A stretch of 64,000 nucleotides of DNA, from positions 4,253,825 to 4,317,824 of the forward strand of contig OZ024856.1 in the NCBI GenBank assembly GCA_964017155.1, read 5' to 3'. A program made the position numbers and the translations under genes. A model generated the notes under the pieces. It did not search any database and was not told the origin of the DNA. It saw only the letters and a program-made list of their open reading frames with translations. The DNA is from Oasisia sp. SBJ-2009. Its lineage: Eukaryota > Annelida > Polychaeta > Sabellida > Siboglinidae. Shown piece after piece: positions 1 to 14,699 of the stretch. The stretch's first letter is position 1; every line of letters starts with the position of its first letter.

Positions 1-3000
1 CGTGTCGCCCAGGAAGTGCTGACAACACTCAAGGAACATCCAGATGCGTGGACACGAGTCGACACCATTCTGGAGTTCTCACAAAACCTCCAGACCAAAT
101 ATTATGCACTACAGATACTGGAAACAGTCATCAGAGCACGGTGGAAAGTGTTACCACGACAACAGTGTGAAGGTAAGTTAGTGTGTTATTAGCTATACAT
201 GAGAACACAATCGTGGAACCTTATTGTTTTATCACATCAAAGTTGTTGGCAATTTATATTTTGATGAGTCCAGTTCTAATGTTCAGGCCTATAGAGGTAT
301 TTTGGTAACTTGAATGTGACAGCAGAATTACATTTTAAAGTTAATGTTATAAAGTGTCACATTTATGCAATGAATCATTGGCACTGTACAAATGATACAC
401 TATAATGTTGATGATGGATATGTAAAGGTGTAAAATTTATGAATGCAATCTAAACATGTTGTAAATAAAAATAAAAAAGATATTTAATACTGTAAACATT
501 GTAAAATGTTATACATGTATTATGTTGAGCTGGGCTTGTTTTCAACTTTGGTATCAACATCATTTGTGTTTTGTCAGTGTTACTATTTGTATTTATTAAA
601 ATGCTGAAGTGCTAAAGAATCTATACAAGTTGACTCTGGCCATTTTCCCGTTTTTGTTGTGTAGTCGATGTTAAAATTGCATGTTTATTTTGCAGGCATT
701 AAAAAATACATAGTCGGGTTGATCATCAAGGCGTCGTCACAGACGGAAGAACTTGAAAAGGAGAAGGTCTACCTTGGAAAACTTAACATGATTCTAGTCC
801 AGGTAATCAGTTTGTCATCCGTCAAATTATTACAAACGATGTGTTGTTGTCTGTTCTTGCCTTGTCTTTAGCAGTTGCATTCTATTTGTTTCATGTAAGC
901 ATGTGGCCACAGTTGCAAACATAAGTAAATTAATCTAAGATTGACCCAGTCATGGTGGTTTGTGTTTGAAGTGTGCTGATAGCTGAGTCCAGTCGTTTCT
1001 GGCTGTCACATGCAACTATCCACACCCTAGTTACACATCTTCCATCAGACAATCAATACAAGTAAAAGCAGTTTACCTTGGCTTTATCTTCTGTCGCTAA
1101 CACCATTAGGAATGGTGCTGTTTAACCCGATTACTGAGATAGAAACCAAGACATAACCCTAAAGGTGGCTAAACGTTATTCGAGTCCATAAGAATTGTGT
1201 AGTTAAGACTGTCAGAAAGGAGATGATACTGTGGTCTAGAAGTACTTTTTGTACAAAGCTTATTAATTTGGAATGTAAAAATATGTTTCATTGATATATG
1301 TGGTATCACTGAGTTGTGTTGAAATGGAAGCTTGTGCAAAATTTCTTGCAAACATTTAACATTTCAAAATAATGTAATGTGATACCTATTTATTTGTAAT
1401 CTCATAATTGCAATCTGATTGTAATAGTGTTAGTTTGATAGTGATGTGTGTGATTTTTGAACATAAATTATAACTGTGTTGTAAAAAGTCTGATTTTTCC
1501 TTTCAGCCAGTCACTTGTTGAGCTAGAACGTGCAGTTTTGTTACAGTTGATAAGTAATACTCAACATAAAAGGTGTTAGGTGGCAGCACTGCCAACCTGA
1601 TGTCTTCTCTTAACATAATGTGCTGCCACCTGTTGGAGTGTGGACACATAGGTATCCAGAGAGAACATTGATATAATCACAGTTACTAAAACAAAGGTGT
1701 CTTGGGGCTTGGACATTGTTACTTCCGCAAGAGTGGTTATAGCCTTAATCCACCACTGTGTACCTTTTACACAAAATGCCACAAAGTGCCATTTTTATAC
1801 ACCAGTTACAACTGATGATGAAGTCAAATTGCCAATGATATGGGCTGTACATTAGCAAACCATTGATTCCGAACTGTTGTTTATTATTTCCATTTATTAT
1901 TTCCAGATTCTGAAGTATGAATGGCCAAGGAACTGGCCAACGTTCATCTCGGATATAGTAGGAGCAAGCAAAACAAACGAGTCACTTTGCCAGAACAATA
2001 TGGTCATTCTGAAGCTGCTCAGGTGAGATAATATGTTACCATAGTAGGACCCAGAGTAGCACTGCTGAGCAGAAGAGAAATGCTCAAAACCTAATTCAGT
2101 GATAATTCTGTGCAGTAGTTCTGTAATTAATTGTTAATAACTGCAAAAAAACAATGCAAATCTCAAAATATATATTCAATAAGAAACAAGATATATTGAG
2201 GAGTAACTGCTCATTGTATTAAAATAAAACTCATGCAAACAGTAGACCATAACTTCTAACAATACATGCAAATGTGTCAGACTGGTAATCAACATTAAGC
2301 ATACAAACTTAAAAGTATTACATGGTACATGCTGTTTTGTTGGTCTTGTTGTTTCCCTGTCACAAGGTAAAATTTGTTTATGAGCTCAATATAAGCTATG
2401 GCAAGTTTAGTGTACATGTAAGTTGGGCTAGTTTTAAGCTGTTCAGTGGTAATAATAGGTACTGTCTGTGTCCTGTTTTGACCTGCTTTAGGCACATGGT
2501 GGTCAAAACAGGTTTTGACCAGCTAGAATGCAAGGAGTGTTTGTCTGAGGAACACAACATCCAGTCAGACATTCCTTGAATAGCTTACTCTGAAACTGGA
2601 TTTCACTCTCAATTATGTGTATTTTAAAAAGTTTGCCTATTTACTGTGTGAATAAATTTTTGGGCAGATGGATAATGTGAATTCACAGAATTTTTTTGAA
2701 ATTCCTGAGGATTCTACAGAAGTTACATAATACGTTTGCCAGAAAAATGTGAAAAGCAAGAAATGTTTTTTACCTTTTTATTATTATCAGAGGTTAATGC
2801 TATTTTATAATTTTTAATTTGCATTCATATTATTTGAAGGCAGTAAAACTGCATCATGAAATAATGCTACTTGTCAAAAAGCTAGATTTATAGTAGACAT
2901 GGCCTTCCACTTATTTCTGCATTGATCAACTGGATATGACTAGCTGGTCTGTCAAACTATGGGTTTACACTATTGACATGTGTTATTCTTTGGATTCATA

Positions 3001-6000
3001 TTATTTAATATTTCTTTCAATAATTAATTTTCATGTGACAAGTTAATAGTCTCTGTCCTTAACCCACTCAAAAGCCAGATTGATGAAAATATATACCTGC
3101 TATTGAATTCTATTAAATCAAGAGATTGTGTTGTGACTGACTCATGCTGTACTTGAGTTGCTTAACTGTGAATAAATAATTAAATTGTGGTCCGATTTAA
3201 ATAATTTCACTACATCTGTAGTACTAATTCCTTGTATAAATAACCAAGTTTGTGCCAGGTATGTAAGTTTATTACCCATATGAATTATCAAAGTTTGACA
3301 AAATAAAAATATTGAAACCAAATTCAACAACTGTTTTAATAAAATATTTATTATTAGTAATAATTTATGGATACTTGCTGCACATGAAATATTAAAAAAT
3401 TACTAAACTATAAAATGTACAACTAACTACATGTAAACAAAAACTGTTTTGGTGAGTGCATGTTTTTTCCATATTTTATACAAAATGGTGCTCATCCCAG
3501 CACAATAGTTAAGTTGGTGTTATTTCAAATGCGTAATCATACTGCAAAACGTTCCCTTTCGATGACAGCGTTCATTATGAACTGGATCCAAAAATTCCAT
3601 CAGAGTCTGAATTATTGAAGTTAGACATAACAACAACACCAGTAATTACAATGGAGCTAAAAATACCACCTGCGTCATCGTGCAGTGGATTAATATTTCT
3701 TTATAACAAAATAGGCCAATCAAAAGTTAGTGTTTAATCATAGAAATCTACAGCAGGCACATTATTTTAGACAATTTGTGTGTACTTCCATGTTTTTTAT
3801 CCCCCCCCCGCAGCAAATGTCAGAAATTAATCTTATTAGCTAAATATGTATTCACTGCGTGATGATCATGACAAGCAGTACTAGAAATGGAGCTCGATGC
3901 TGAGTTTGATTACAAAACCGCATGGCAATTGACGCTATATAACCACGGAAATCGCCTGCATTTTAAAATGTTGACGCTTGCCAGTGAAACTTCAATATTA
4001 TTGTGTGCAAACTGCCGAAATAAATTGCCATTATTTGATGACACTGGTTTGCAGTACGCAGTTTAAATGTGCCTCTGTACTCGATTAGATTCAGGTGTTG
4101 TGGCCATGAAAGGCTGATGCGTTTTGACCACGAGAGGGTTAACGTGGCAGCTGTTTTATTTTTCCTGTACCTGTTTTGTTCAGTGTTTTCATTTGTGATG
4201 TGTCCAATAAATGTTTTTTTATTCTCCTGGGCAATCATAATTCTAATGCTGGTAGTCTACCCTTATATATCAAGCTTATTTATCGTGTTGATTTCATGCT
4301 TCAATAACAAACTTAAACCTCACACAACACTCTTATCCTCGTTATCGTTGATATATTCCAGTCCTCGCATTTGGCCATTTGTCAGTGCCTAGACATCTGA
4401 CTGCTGTGCCTTGATAAGTAAACAATGGTTTGCAGCTAAATTGGCTATGTTTTATAAATAATGACCAGTCTAAAAAAATCTATAAATCCAAGGTCAGTTG
4501 GACTTGCTGTGAAATATGTCAAATTGTAGGCGTCACATTTATATTCCTCAGGAATGTTTGAATTATTAGAATATAAATGATAGTCAATGTGAACATACCA
4601 TTTGTGCACTGGCTAGCATGTTGGGTATGTGCATGTGTGTAAGTTGTTTATTATGACTGTCTATGTGACTAACTGCTGGCACTAGGCCAGCGATGTGGGC
4701 TACTATTGTAAGCACTGGCCTGCATTCAGCTCAGCTGACACGCTTTTCAGGTGAAAGCTGTCTGTGCTAAAAATAGCGCAGTCCAGTGCATGGTGGAATT
4801 TTCCATGTCTGTTACTTTGTTGCTCCTGGTTGATTTTTGTGTGAATGTGGCACTGATTTGTTATGGTGACTGTTTATTTGAATGTGTTCCTCTTCTCTTG
4901 GTGTTTATTTTTTGATTTTCCAATTTGCGTAAAGGGTGATTTTCAATGTTTCCACTACAGCCATATCTATGCTTTGCTATTATTTTGTAGCGTTTCAATA
5001 TGAGGGTATTAAAAACTGCATTTGCCCTGGTAGCAAATGTAACCATATATGTAATGTCATTAAACATAACAATAATTTAGGTGTAATTTTGAGGTGTTGT
5101 CAGGTCTGACAGAACAGGAAATTATGTCATTAACCCATTAAGTGCCACTGTCAGTTATTACATAAGCGAGACTAGTGACTCATTCTGCTCTCAAGATTGT
5201 TAAGGGAATGTATACCTGCATCTAAATAAGGTTTTCTGTACCGTAGTTCCCAAAACGAAACTTATGACTGCTGTCACTTATAAGCTGGCCCAGGAATCAC
5301 TTACTGCATACATTTATAAATGTATGTTTAGAGAATGAAATATTTTGTGAAATGGACAAACGGTACATCAAATAAAAATGTACTTCATCTAAGATTACAT
5401 GTTGTGGTTGTCTTCCTCAAGGTCGTATGGTTGTCATAGGAAATAGATTCAATATCAATATTTTTTTACAACGTTGTTTAGAAAAATCAAATAAATTAAT
5501 CTAATCATTAATCTATTGTTTAATTAAAAACATGTGTGTGCATTACAGATTCCACACACTCAGCTGTCTTTATATTTTTTATTTAATGTTCTTTATTCAA
5601 CTACATGTTCAGGGTACTGCAGTTTCATAATTTGTGATAAATTTAATGTGTCATATTTGGGTATCCAAATCCTGACATATCCTTTGCTGATTAGTGCTGT
5701 TTTCTAAATATACCTACATCGGCAAATGTGTCTGTTGAACAGTGAGGAAGTGTTTGACTTCTCAAGTGGCCAGATGACACAGGCAAAAGCTAAACACTTA
5801 AAGGACAGCATGTGTAGTGAATTCTCACAGATTTTCACACTCTGTCAATTTGTCATGGTGAGTACCCCTTCACTTACACAATGGGCCCTTCTTCTAAGAT
5901 GTATACTCTTACCTATGTTATTGCTTTCTTGATGTCCAAAAAGGTTTTGATGACACTTAAAAACAATCTTCAATGTATCATTCTGTCAACCATAGATAAG

Positions 6001-8827
6001 ATCATGTCTACTTCTTTTTGATTAAACTACATACCTTTCTATGGGTTCAGAAAGGTAAAAAGACCACTTTTACAACTGTGCTTAGCTGGAGTGCTGGTAA
6101 AAGGTTCATTAAGTTGGGAGAATAAATTAAATAAGATTTTTTTCTGCTTACAACTATGCAGTTTGACTTGTATGGTTCAGTTACTATTGGTAGATGGTAG
6201 CAGTCTTTGGAACTTAATATTTTTCAGTTAAAATGCAACTGATGAATGTTTTCTGTCGAATAGGAAAATTCCCAGAATGCGCCTCTGGTTGGATCAACGC
6301 TAGAGACGCTGCTACGTTTCCTCAACTGGATCCCTCTAGGATATATCTTTGAAACAAAGCTCATCAGCACTCTTATTTATAAGGTGAACATCATTGAGGG
6401 TTTCACTAATTTGCACTTTAAAATTTATGAGCCAGTAATTTATGTTATTGTATAGAAATGGTGAATATATGAAAGTATCAATATAGAGACATTTCAGCAA
6501 TAACATGCATAATTGCTGCAAATAATGAGATGGCTTTGTAGAATCTCGACGTATGTGACAAGATATAATTTATACTGACTTCTGTTTAGATTCACATGAC
6601 AGTCAGCCTTTTATCAACGTGTTGTAGCCTTGTAGGAAGGTCAGATAAGTTCATAACAATAGGGCATCTCAGTTTTGGGACCAGTATACATGCAAATGCT
6701 ATTTTAAAGGTGACAACATAACTATTTCTTTTATCAATTCTATTAATGGTAGCACAGTGTGAACCTGTGGTTATTAGCTTCGTTGTCCACTTACAATCTC
6801 GAATATTCCATTTTAGGTGGCAGTCAATTGATCTTGTTTCATAATTGTAATTTACCACCTACCTATCTGTATTGTAGATGGAGCAATGAGCTCATCATCT
6901 AAGACTTATATTTCATCATGGCTGTCTATTTCTTGCAGTTCCTCAATGTTCCACTGTTCAGAAATGTGACGCTAAAGTGTTTAACAGAAATAGGTAAGAG
7001 TTATTTTATGCTTTAGTTTCTCACATGATGTAGCAGCAGCTTGTGTTATAAGATTTAATTGAATGGTAGTGGATATACATGAGTTAATATTTCACATGTT
7101 TATTTTATATAACAGCAACTTGGGTAAAGTTTAATAAGTTAGTGATTTGTTATTGTTATCGTGTGCGATAAATATGTTACAGGACAGGATCACCCCATTG
7201 TGGCCATGAAAGGAAAACAAGGGTTGCTATTTAGACAGATGTAAGGAGGACTAGGCTGTAGGTCCATGTTCTGTGTAACGTATGACGATGTATGTTTCAG
7301 CTGGAGTGCAGGTTTCACAGTATGACGAGCAGTTTGTGCAGCTGTTTACCCTGGCAATGGCACAACTGAAAGAGGTGATTACCCTTCCTCAGTTCCCACA
7401 GCCCAGTATCCAACACCTCCCAGTGTTACAAACATGTCTCCTTGTCATGTCTGTATATCACGTCCGACCCTTGTTGAAACATATTTGTTCAAAGATAGCT
7501 TATGGTACACTGGAATACAGTTAAATGCATAACCTTCAAACTCAAACAAAATATGCTATGCTGATTTATAAAAAAAAAAACCAGTGTATTGTGCATGAAA
7601 TCTGATGGTTGATTGTACAGATGTTGCCGCTGTCAACAAACATCAAGGAGGCCTACAAACACGGCCGCGACGACGAACAGAACTTTATCCAGAACCTGAG
7701 TCTCTTCCTGTGTACCATCCTCAAAGAGCACGGCCAGCTGATAGAGAAACGCACAGAACTCAGCGAGACACTGCTCGAGGTATGTGACAGCAGCACTCTT
7801 GCTTACATCACTTTACATGCATGTTAGAGTCAGCCGGAGAGTGTAGTGGTCAGAGAGTGCTAAGTGTAGAAGTACAGCTAATATATGTGTTAGTGGAAGC
7901 AGTATGTTGCACGAAATCTGGAACATGACAGAGGTCAGTGTCTGCCTACAACCGTGCTAATGGCACGCACACATAATTAGGACTCACACAAGACTCGGGT
8001 ACTGGTCTCAGGTGGTTTACTCCAAACAGTGCAAACTTGGGCTAATGCAGATGTACCAACAGGTGACACGAGTGCACTGTTGTTTCAGGCCCTTCACTAC
8101 CTCATTGTCATCTCTGAGGTTGAGGAGACAGAGATCTTCAAGATCTGTCTGGAGTACTGGAACAGTCTGGCGGCCGACCTGTACAGCCACCGCGAGAGTC
8201 CCTTCACCTCGGCCATCTCCTCACTCCTCATCCACAAACAGGCGCCCAATGAGGCACCCTCACGAAGACAGTTCTACAACCCTGTCCTCTCTAAGGTAGG
8301 TTACTTACCTTGTCTTATCTACAAACAGGCGCCCAATGATTATTTAACATTTCTCTTAGTATATCCAAGATATTTTACCATGTCCAAGATATAAGTTTAC
8401 TTGGTAAAGGTGTTTGTCGAAGGTGACACGTTAACTTCATGAAGTTAACATGTCATGTTCAACGAATGCCTCTACCAGGTAAATATCTATCTTGGTTATG
8501 CTAAAATAAGTTTATGAAGAGACACCGAATAATGCTACCTTGTGCACAGTAAGCCACAGTTCTACACATCTCTCCTGTGTTATTGTGTTCTGATATGGTA
8601 ACTCATATGTGGAGTGTTTGCATGTTGTGACTTGTAAGCGAAGATGTTGTGTTGTTGGTATAGGTGAGGCGGGTGATGATCTCGCGCATGGCCAAGCCTG
8701 AGGAGGTGCTGGTGGTGGAGAATGAACAAGGAGAGGTGGTGAGAGAGTTCCTCAAGGACACCGACTCCATCACTCTCTACAAGAACATGCGAGAGACACT
8801 CGGTGAGTGAACACACACACACACACA

Positions 8828-8883
<56 letters not shown>

Positions 8884-8905
8884 ACACACACACACACCAC
8901 ACACA

Positions 8906-8936
<31 letters not shown>

Positions 8937-11900
8937 CAATACATGCACAATACATGCACAGTAGCATAGTCTCTATAAGAACATGTACAAGACAGTCAGT
9001 GTGTAACACACCATGCATATAAACATTCCACCACACTACAAGATCATGTTCAAGACACTCGGTGAGTGAAAATTGCATGCACTTACATACTTACAGTGAC
9101 ATTAACACACTGCATAACCACAATCCATTTGCATCAAAGTACATACACCACAGTACAAAAATCCACTACATTAGTTTAGATTTGTTGAATCGTGATGAGG
9201 ACAATGTTTAATATGGAGCGTTGTTTGTTGCAGTCTACTTGACACATTTAGACTACGCTGACACTGAGACCATCATGACGGAGAAACTGCACAACCAAGT
9301 GAATGGCACAGAGTGGTCATGGAAAAATCTCAACACGGTACATTGTCTAGTCTTACTATTGCGTAGTAGTGATGGTCAACTTGTCCGAAACAGTTTGTCA
9401 GTCAAAAATGTTGTTGGCGCTAGGGGCTACTAGCAGGTGTTGAATATTTGTATTTAGAGAGTTTGTAAGAACAACCATTGGAGAAGATAAATAATTGGTG
9501 TGCATATACAGTGACTGTCAAAACAAATTGTTTGTAAATACATTAGCATTTTTAAACTACTTACAGTTACATATTATTGTGAAAGAATGCTATCAATGAT
9601 GTAGCTAGTAGACTAAAAAATATGTCTTTATGTTTAGCTTTGCTGGGCAATTGGTTCTATCAGTGGAGCGATGCACGAAGAAGACGAAAAACGATTCCTA
9701 GTCATGGTCATCAAGGTATGTGTTGAATTTATAACAATTTTATACCGGAGTTGGTCTTTTTTGTAACACCAAGATGTTTCTTGTTCAGCCCATCAATCAC
9801 TTTTACAAGTGTGAGGAAACCTGCATTATTTGTCACTTAGACAAATGGTGTATTTTTAACTCCTAAGTATTAAAGGTTAGCTTAACATTTTGTTATCTTT
9901 CTTGTAACAGTAAAATGTTCTCTCATCAGCATGATTAAGGTAGGAGTAAAAAAGAGTGTTGATTTCTTTAGAAAACCGATGGTAACTGGAGATGAGTTGC
10001 AGTGTTACTGTAGGATGTAGTTGAAGACGTGTGTTGTTGTTGCTAGGACTTGCTGGGACTGTGTGAACAGAAGTGTGTTGTTGCTAGGACTTGCTGGGAC
10101 TGTGTGAACAGAAGTGTGTTGTTGCTAGGACTTGCTGGAACTGTGTGAACAGAAGTGTGTTGTTGTTGCTAGGACTTGCTGGGACTGTGTGAATAGAAGT
10201 GTGTTGTTGTTGCTAGGACTTGCTGGAACTGTGTGAACAGAAGTGTGTTGTTGTTGCTAGGACTTGCTGGGACTGTGTGAACAGAAGTGTGTTGTTGTTG
10301 CTAGGACTTGCTGGAACTGTGTGAACAGAAGTGTGTTGTTGTTGATAGGACTTGCTGGGACTGTGTGAACAGAAGTATGTTGCTAGGACTTGCTGGGACT
10401 GTGTGAACAGAAGTGTGTTGTTGTTGCCAGGACTTGCTGAGACTGTGTGAACAGAAGTGTGTTGTTGTTGCTAGGACTTTCTGGGACTGTGTGAACAGAA
10501 GTGTGTTGTTGTTGCTAGGACTTGCTGGGACTGTGTGAACAGAAGTGTGTTGTTGTTGCTAGGACTTGCTGGGACTGTGTGAACAGAAGTGTGTTGTTGT
10601 TGCTAGGACTTGCTGGGACTGTGTGAACAGAAGTGTGTTGTTGTTGCTGGGACTGTGTGAACAGAAGTGTGTTGTTGTTGCTAGGACTTGCTTGGACTGT
10701 GTGAACAGAAGCGAGGCAAGGACAACAAGGCCATCATTGCGTCCAACATCATGTACGTGGTCGGTCAGTACCCACGCTTCCTGCGAGCTCACTGGAGGTT
10801 CCTCAAGACTGTGGTCAACAAACTCTTTGAGTTCATGCACGGTTAGTACACCTCAAGTTGTCTTACGAGTTGAGGTGGATGGACTCGTTAAGGGGTGTAG
10901 GAAATACCCTGTTAGTTCATTTCTCAGCCAAATTACTTATATGCAACTGTCAACATGTTGAGCAACATAGTTTTGTAACATTATATTTCATGAAAAATTC
11001 ATCAAGGTGGAAGAATAATTTTAATTTGTACATGGATATAAGTTAACATATGTTGATGTTTCGACCACTGTCATCAGTATTCATCAGTAGTCGAAACGTC
11101 AAACTTGAGTTTCACATTGACAGCTGTGGTATAATGACAATCTGCACTACATTATGAATTTTGTTCACTCCACATTTCCTGTGTGTATCAGTAGGACCCT
11201 GAAAGTGAGCACATTGTGTAGACAGATGATGACACTGTACGACCGTGTTGTACTTGTAGAGACCCATGACGGCGTGCAGGACATGGCGTGTGACACGTTC
11301 ATCAAGATCGCCCAGAAGTGTCGCCGTCACTTTGTGCAGGTGCAGGTGGGGGAGGTGATGCCCTTCATTGAGGAGATCCTCAACAGCATCAACACCATCA
11401 TCTGTGACCTGCAGCCACAGCAGGTGAGCACCACAACCACAGCAGTCTCACCTGTCACTAGCTGACACACCTGTAATAGTCTCACCTTTTCCTAGTGGTG
11501 ACAACCAAGTTAACGCTTGTGTATGTCTCTTGTTTATCTGAATACAAAAATTACCTGAATAGTGCCTAAATCCTTGGTGAGCTTAGATGTTGATAAACTA
11601 CAGCTTATAAACATAACATTATATCATAAACTGAATGTGCTAAACCTATAGTCACAGTTAGCGATCACCAGCGATCCAGGGTGAAAAACAGGAAATGCAA
11701 TCATGAGTAAATTGTATTTATATTCTGCAGTAGATAGCTGTTTTTAGTACAGACTATAAAGACATATTGTTAGCTGAAGACATACAACATCAAACACTGG
11801 CACTCTAATATTTTTGTGTTTGTTTGTCCTCCTTCCACTAGAGCTGAACATTTCATGTTGAACTATTGAGAGACAAACCACTGCATCTATTATTATAATT

Positions 11901-14651
11901 ATTATAATATTATCCATCTGTCTAAGACTAGCTGAGTATGCTCCATGTGGGAGTGAGTAGAAGTGAGTACTAAAAGCTTTATTTCCTGATGGTAACCATG
12001 TCATATGGTATGTCATGATTTTCAATGGGCCAGCATCACCCAACACTGACATACATGTATACACACAATAAAGCTGTGTCTGCCGTAGGTGCACACGTTC
12101 TACGAGGCGGTGGGGATGATGATCAGTGCCCAGACAGACCCGACGGCCCAGGAGCACCTGCTGGAGAAGTACATGGCTCTACCCAACCAGGTGTGGGACA
12201 GCATCATCAGTCAGGCCACACAGGTAACTACTCTTCATTGTTCACCTGTCTCACTACCCAGTGTTGTCACTGGGTATTTATTGGTACTAATTACGTTGTA
12301 GCTCCAGTGTTCTGTGTGGTTTAATCTACTGTTAGAAGATTGGGTGAATTGTTCACTATGGATTAACAGTTGAACGTGACTGGGTGACTGATTGGGTGAC
12401 CTTTGACCTAGCAGGTGATTGGTTAGATGACATGACAGATATGCTACAGTGATATCATTGTTATGTATTGGTGTTGCTTTCTGCAGAATGTGCAGATTCT
12501 CAAGGATCCTGAAGCCGTGAAGCAGCTTGGCAACATTCTCAAGACGAATGTGAGGGCGTGTAAAGCTCTCGGTCACCCGTACGTCCTTCAGGTACGTGTC
12601 GGTCTCTTCCACAGTAGGTTCGTTACATCATCATTTCAAGCACTTGTTTGCTTGTGATTTGGCTTAGCTTCTAAATTGTTAGGTCACTAAATTGTTAGGT
12701 AATAATGAGTTGGAATTATAAATATATCTGTTGCTGTGCACCCACGTTGCATGATACTTAAATGCTATGGCTTACACACGGTTTCACATTTTTGATTGGT
12801 ATACAAAAATAATTATATAATAATAAAATATAATTGTTGGGAATATAACATAGTGTAACCTCTTAACTGACAACAGTTGTGTTGAAGTGTCCTGGTGTCT
12901 CACAACTTACTACTAGCTCATGTATTGTTGCTTCTGGCGTTTGTTAGAGATGAGTGTTTGTTGTTGTACAGTTGGGAAGGATCTACCTGGACATGTTGAA
13001 CGTGTACAAGGTGATGAGTGAGAATGTGAGCAGTGCCATCGCTAGCAACGGAGAGAATGTCACCAAGCAGCCACTCATCAAAAGTATGAGGACAGTCAAA
13101 AAGGAGACCCTCAAACTCATCTCGGGCTGGGTCAGTCGCTCCAATGACCCTCAAATGGTGAGCATTATATTATTTTGTAATCTCTTAGATTTTAGATGCA
13201 TGCACACAGATTTGTGCTACAGTGTTGATGCCAACATATTATAATTTTTTCTTTGGTTTTGAAAGAGTTGTTGAAACCTTATAGTTATATCATCTGGGGT
13301 CTGTGATCACTAAAAATACTACTTGAACATAACAATTAACCACATTAACAGTTTGAGTGATTGTAGAAATATAAAAATATCACCTAAGTATGGACTAATC
13401 TACCTGAACAACTGGTAGCTGTGTTTTGACTTGTTAAAAGCTACCAAGATAACCTGAAACATTGATAGTAAGATGGACATTTGACCACCAATACCACCTC
13501 CTGTGGCCAGGTGCATCGTAAATAATGGTAAGTAAAAACATTGTGTATATTTGTAGGTGGCTGAGAACTTCGTGCCTCCACTATTGGATGCTGTGCTTTT
13601 GGACTACCAGAAGAACGTGCCAGCAGCACGAGAGCCGGAGGTACTCAGTACCATGACCAGCATTGTGAACAGACTCGAGGTACAGTACTCACCTACTTCA
13701 TGGTCGATACAGCACTAGAGATTATCATGTACATGTTTTGAATAAGCACTGTATAATGTGTACGTATTCATTCATAACAATTGTGTGTCATTTAGTACAG
13801 TGCGTATAACTGTATTCCTAATCGCTGTACAGCAATATATCTAAATGTATATTTTAAAGAAAGACAATAATGCATTGCAGTATACCTGTTGCAACATACA
13901 TTGCTTTATGCTAAAAGATAAATATTACTGTGTAATTGTTTATAAAGCATACATTCATTTATTAGTTGTCTTCTTACAGAGTCATATAAAGGACATCCCA
14001 CAGATCTTTGACGCAGTGTTTGAGTGCACCCTGGACATGATCAATAAGGTACGTTACATCTTCTGCTGTGACTTATGTGTACAACATATATCTACGTATA
14101 TAGATATATATATATAGGCTACAAATATCCCGTCACAATGAAGCCATGGTTGCCATATCTACTGCCTTCTACTGGTTACAATATTGTGTGACAGTGAAGC
14201 CAACATAGTCACATATCCTACCTACCATTGGTTACACATATGTGACAATAAAGCCAGCCAAGGTGTCGCATGTACTGTCATTCTCTAGCTACAATAACAT
14301 GTGATAGCAAAGCCAAGATTGTCATAGAACTACTTTTTGCAGATTGTTATTGAGAACAACTGTTACCGAGTACTGGCATAGTTCTAAGGTGATACAGATG
14401 GCATGTGTCAACTAAGTGGTGATGTTGTTTTGTCCTGTAGGACTTCCAGGATTACCCAGAGCACAGGACAAGCTTTTTCCTGCTGCTGCAGGCCGTCAAC
14501 TCACACTGCTTCCAAGGTACACTGCAGCAGTTGACACACTTCATGTCACAGTCTGTGACAAACTCACATAACTTACCGATGACACAACACCAGTGACAGT
14601 CATATCAAGCAAATCAATAGCAATGTTTCAACGACACAACATGGATGTAAC

Positions 14652-14699
<48 letters not shown>

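Noticed and set aside
4069..4392. 107-codon ORF with hydrophobic stretches in XPO1 intron 3
   Set aside because: Hydrophobicity comes from T-rich intron sequence; no family resemblance and no splice context.
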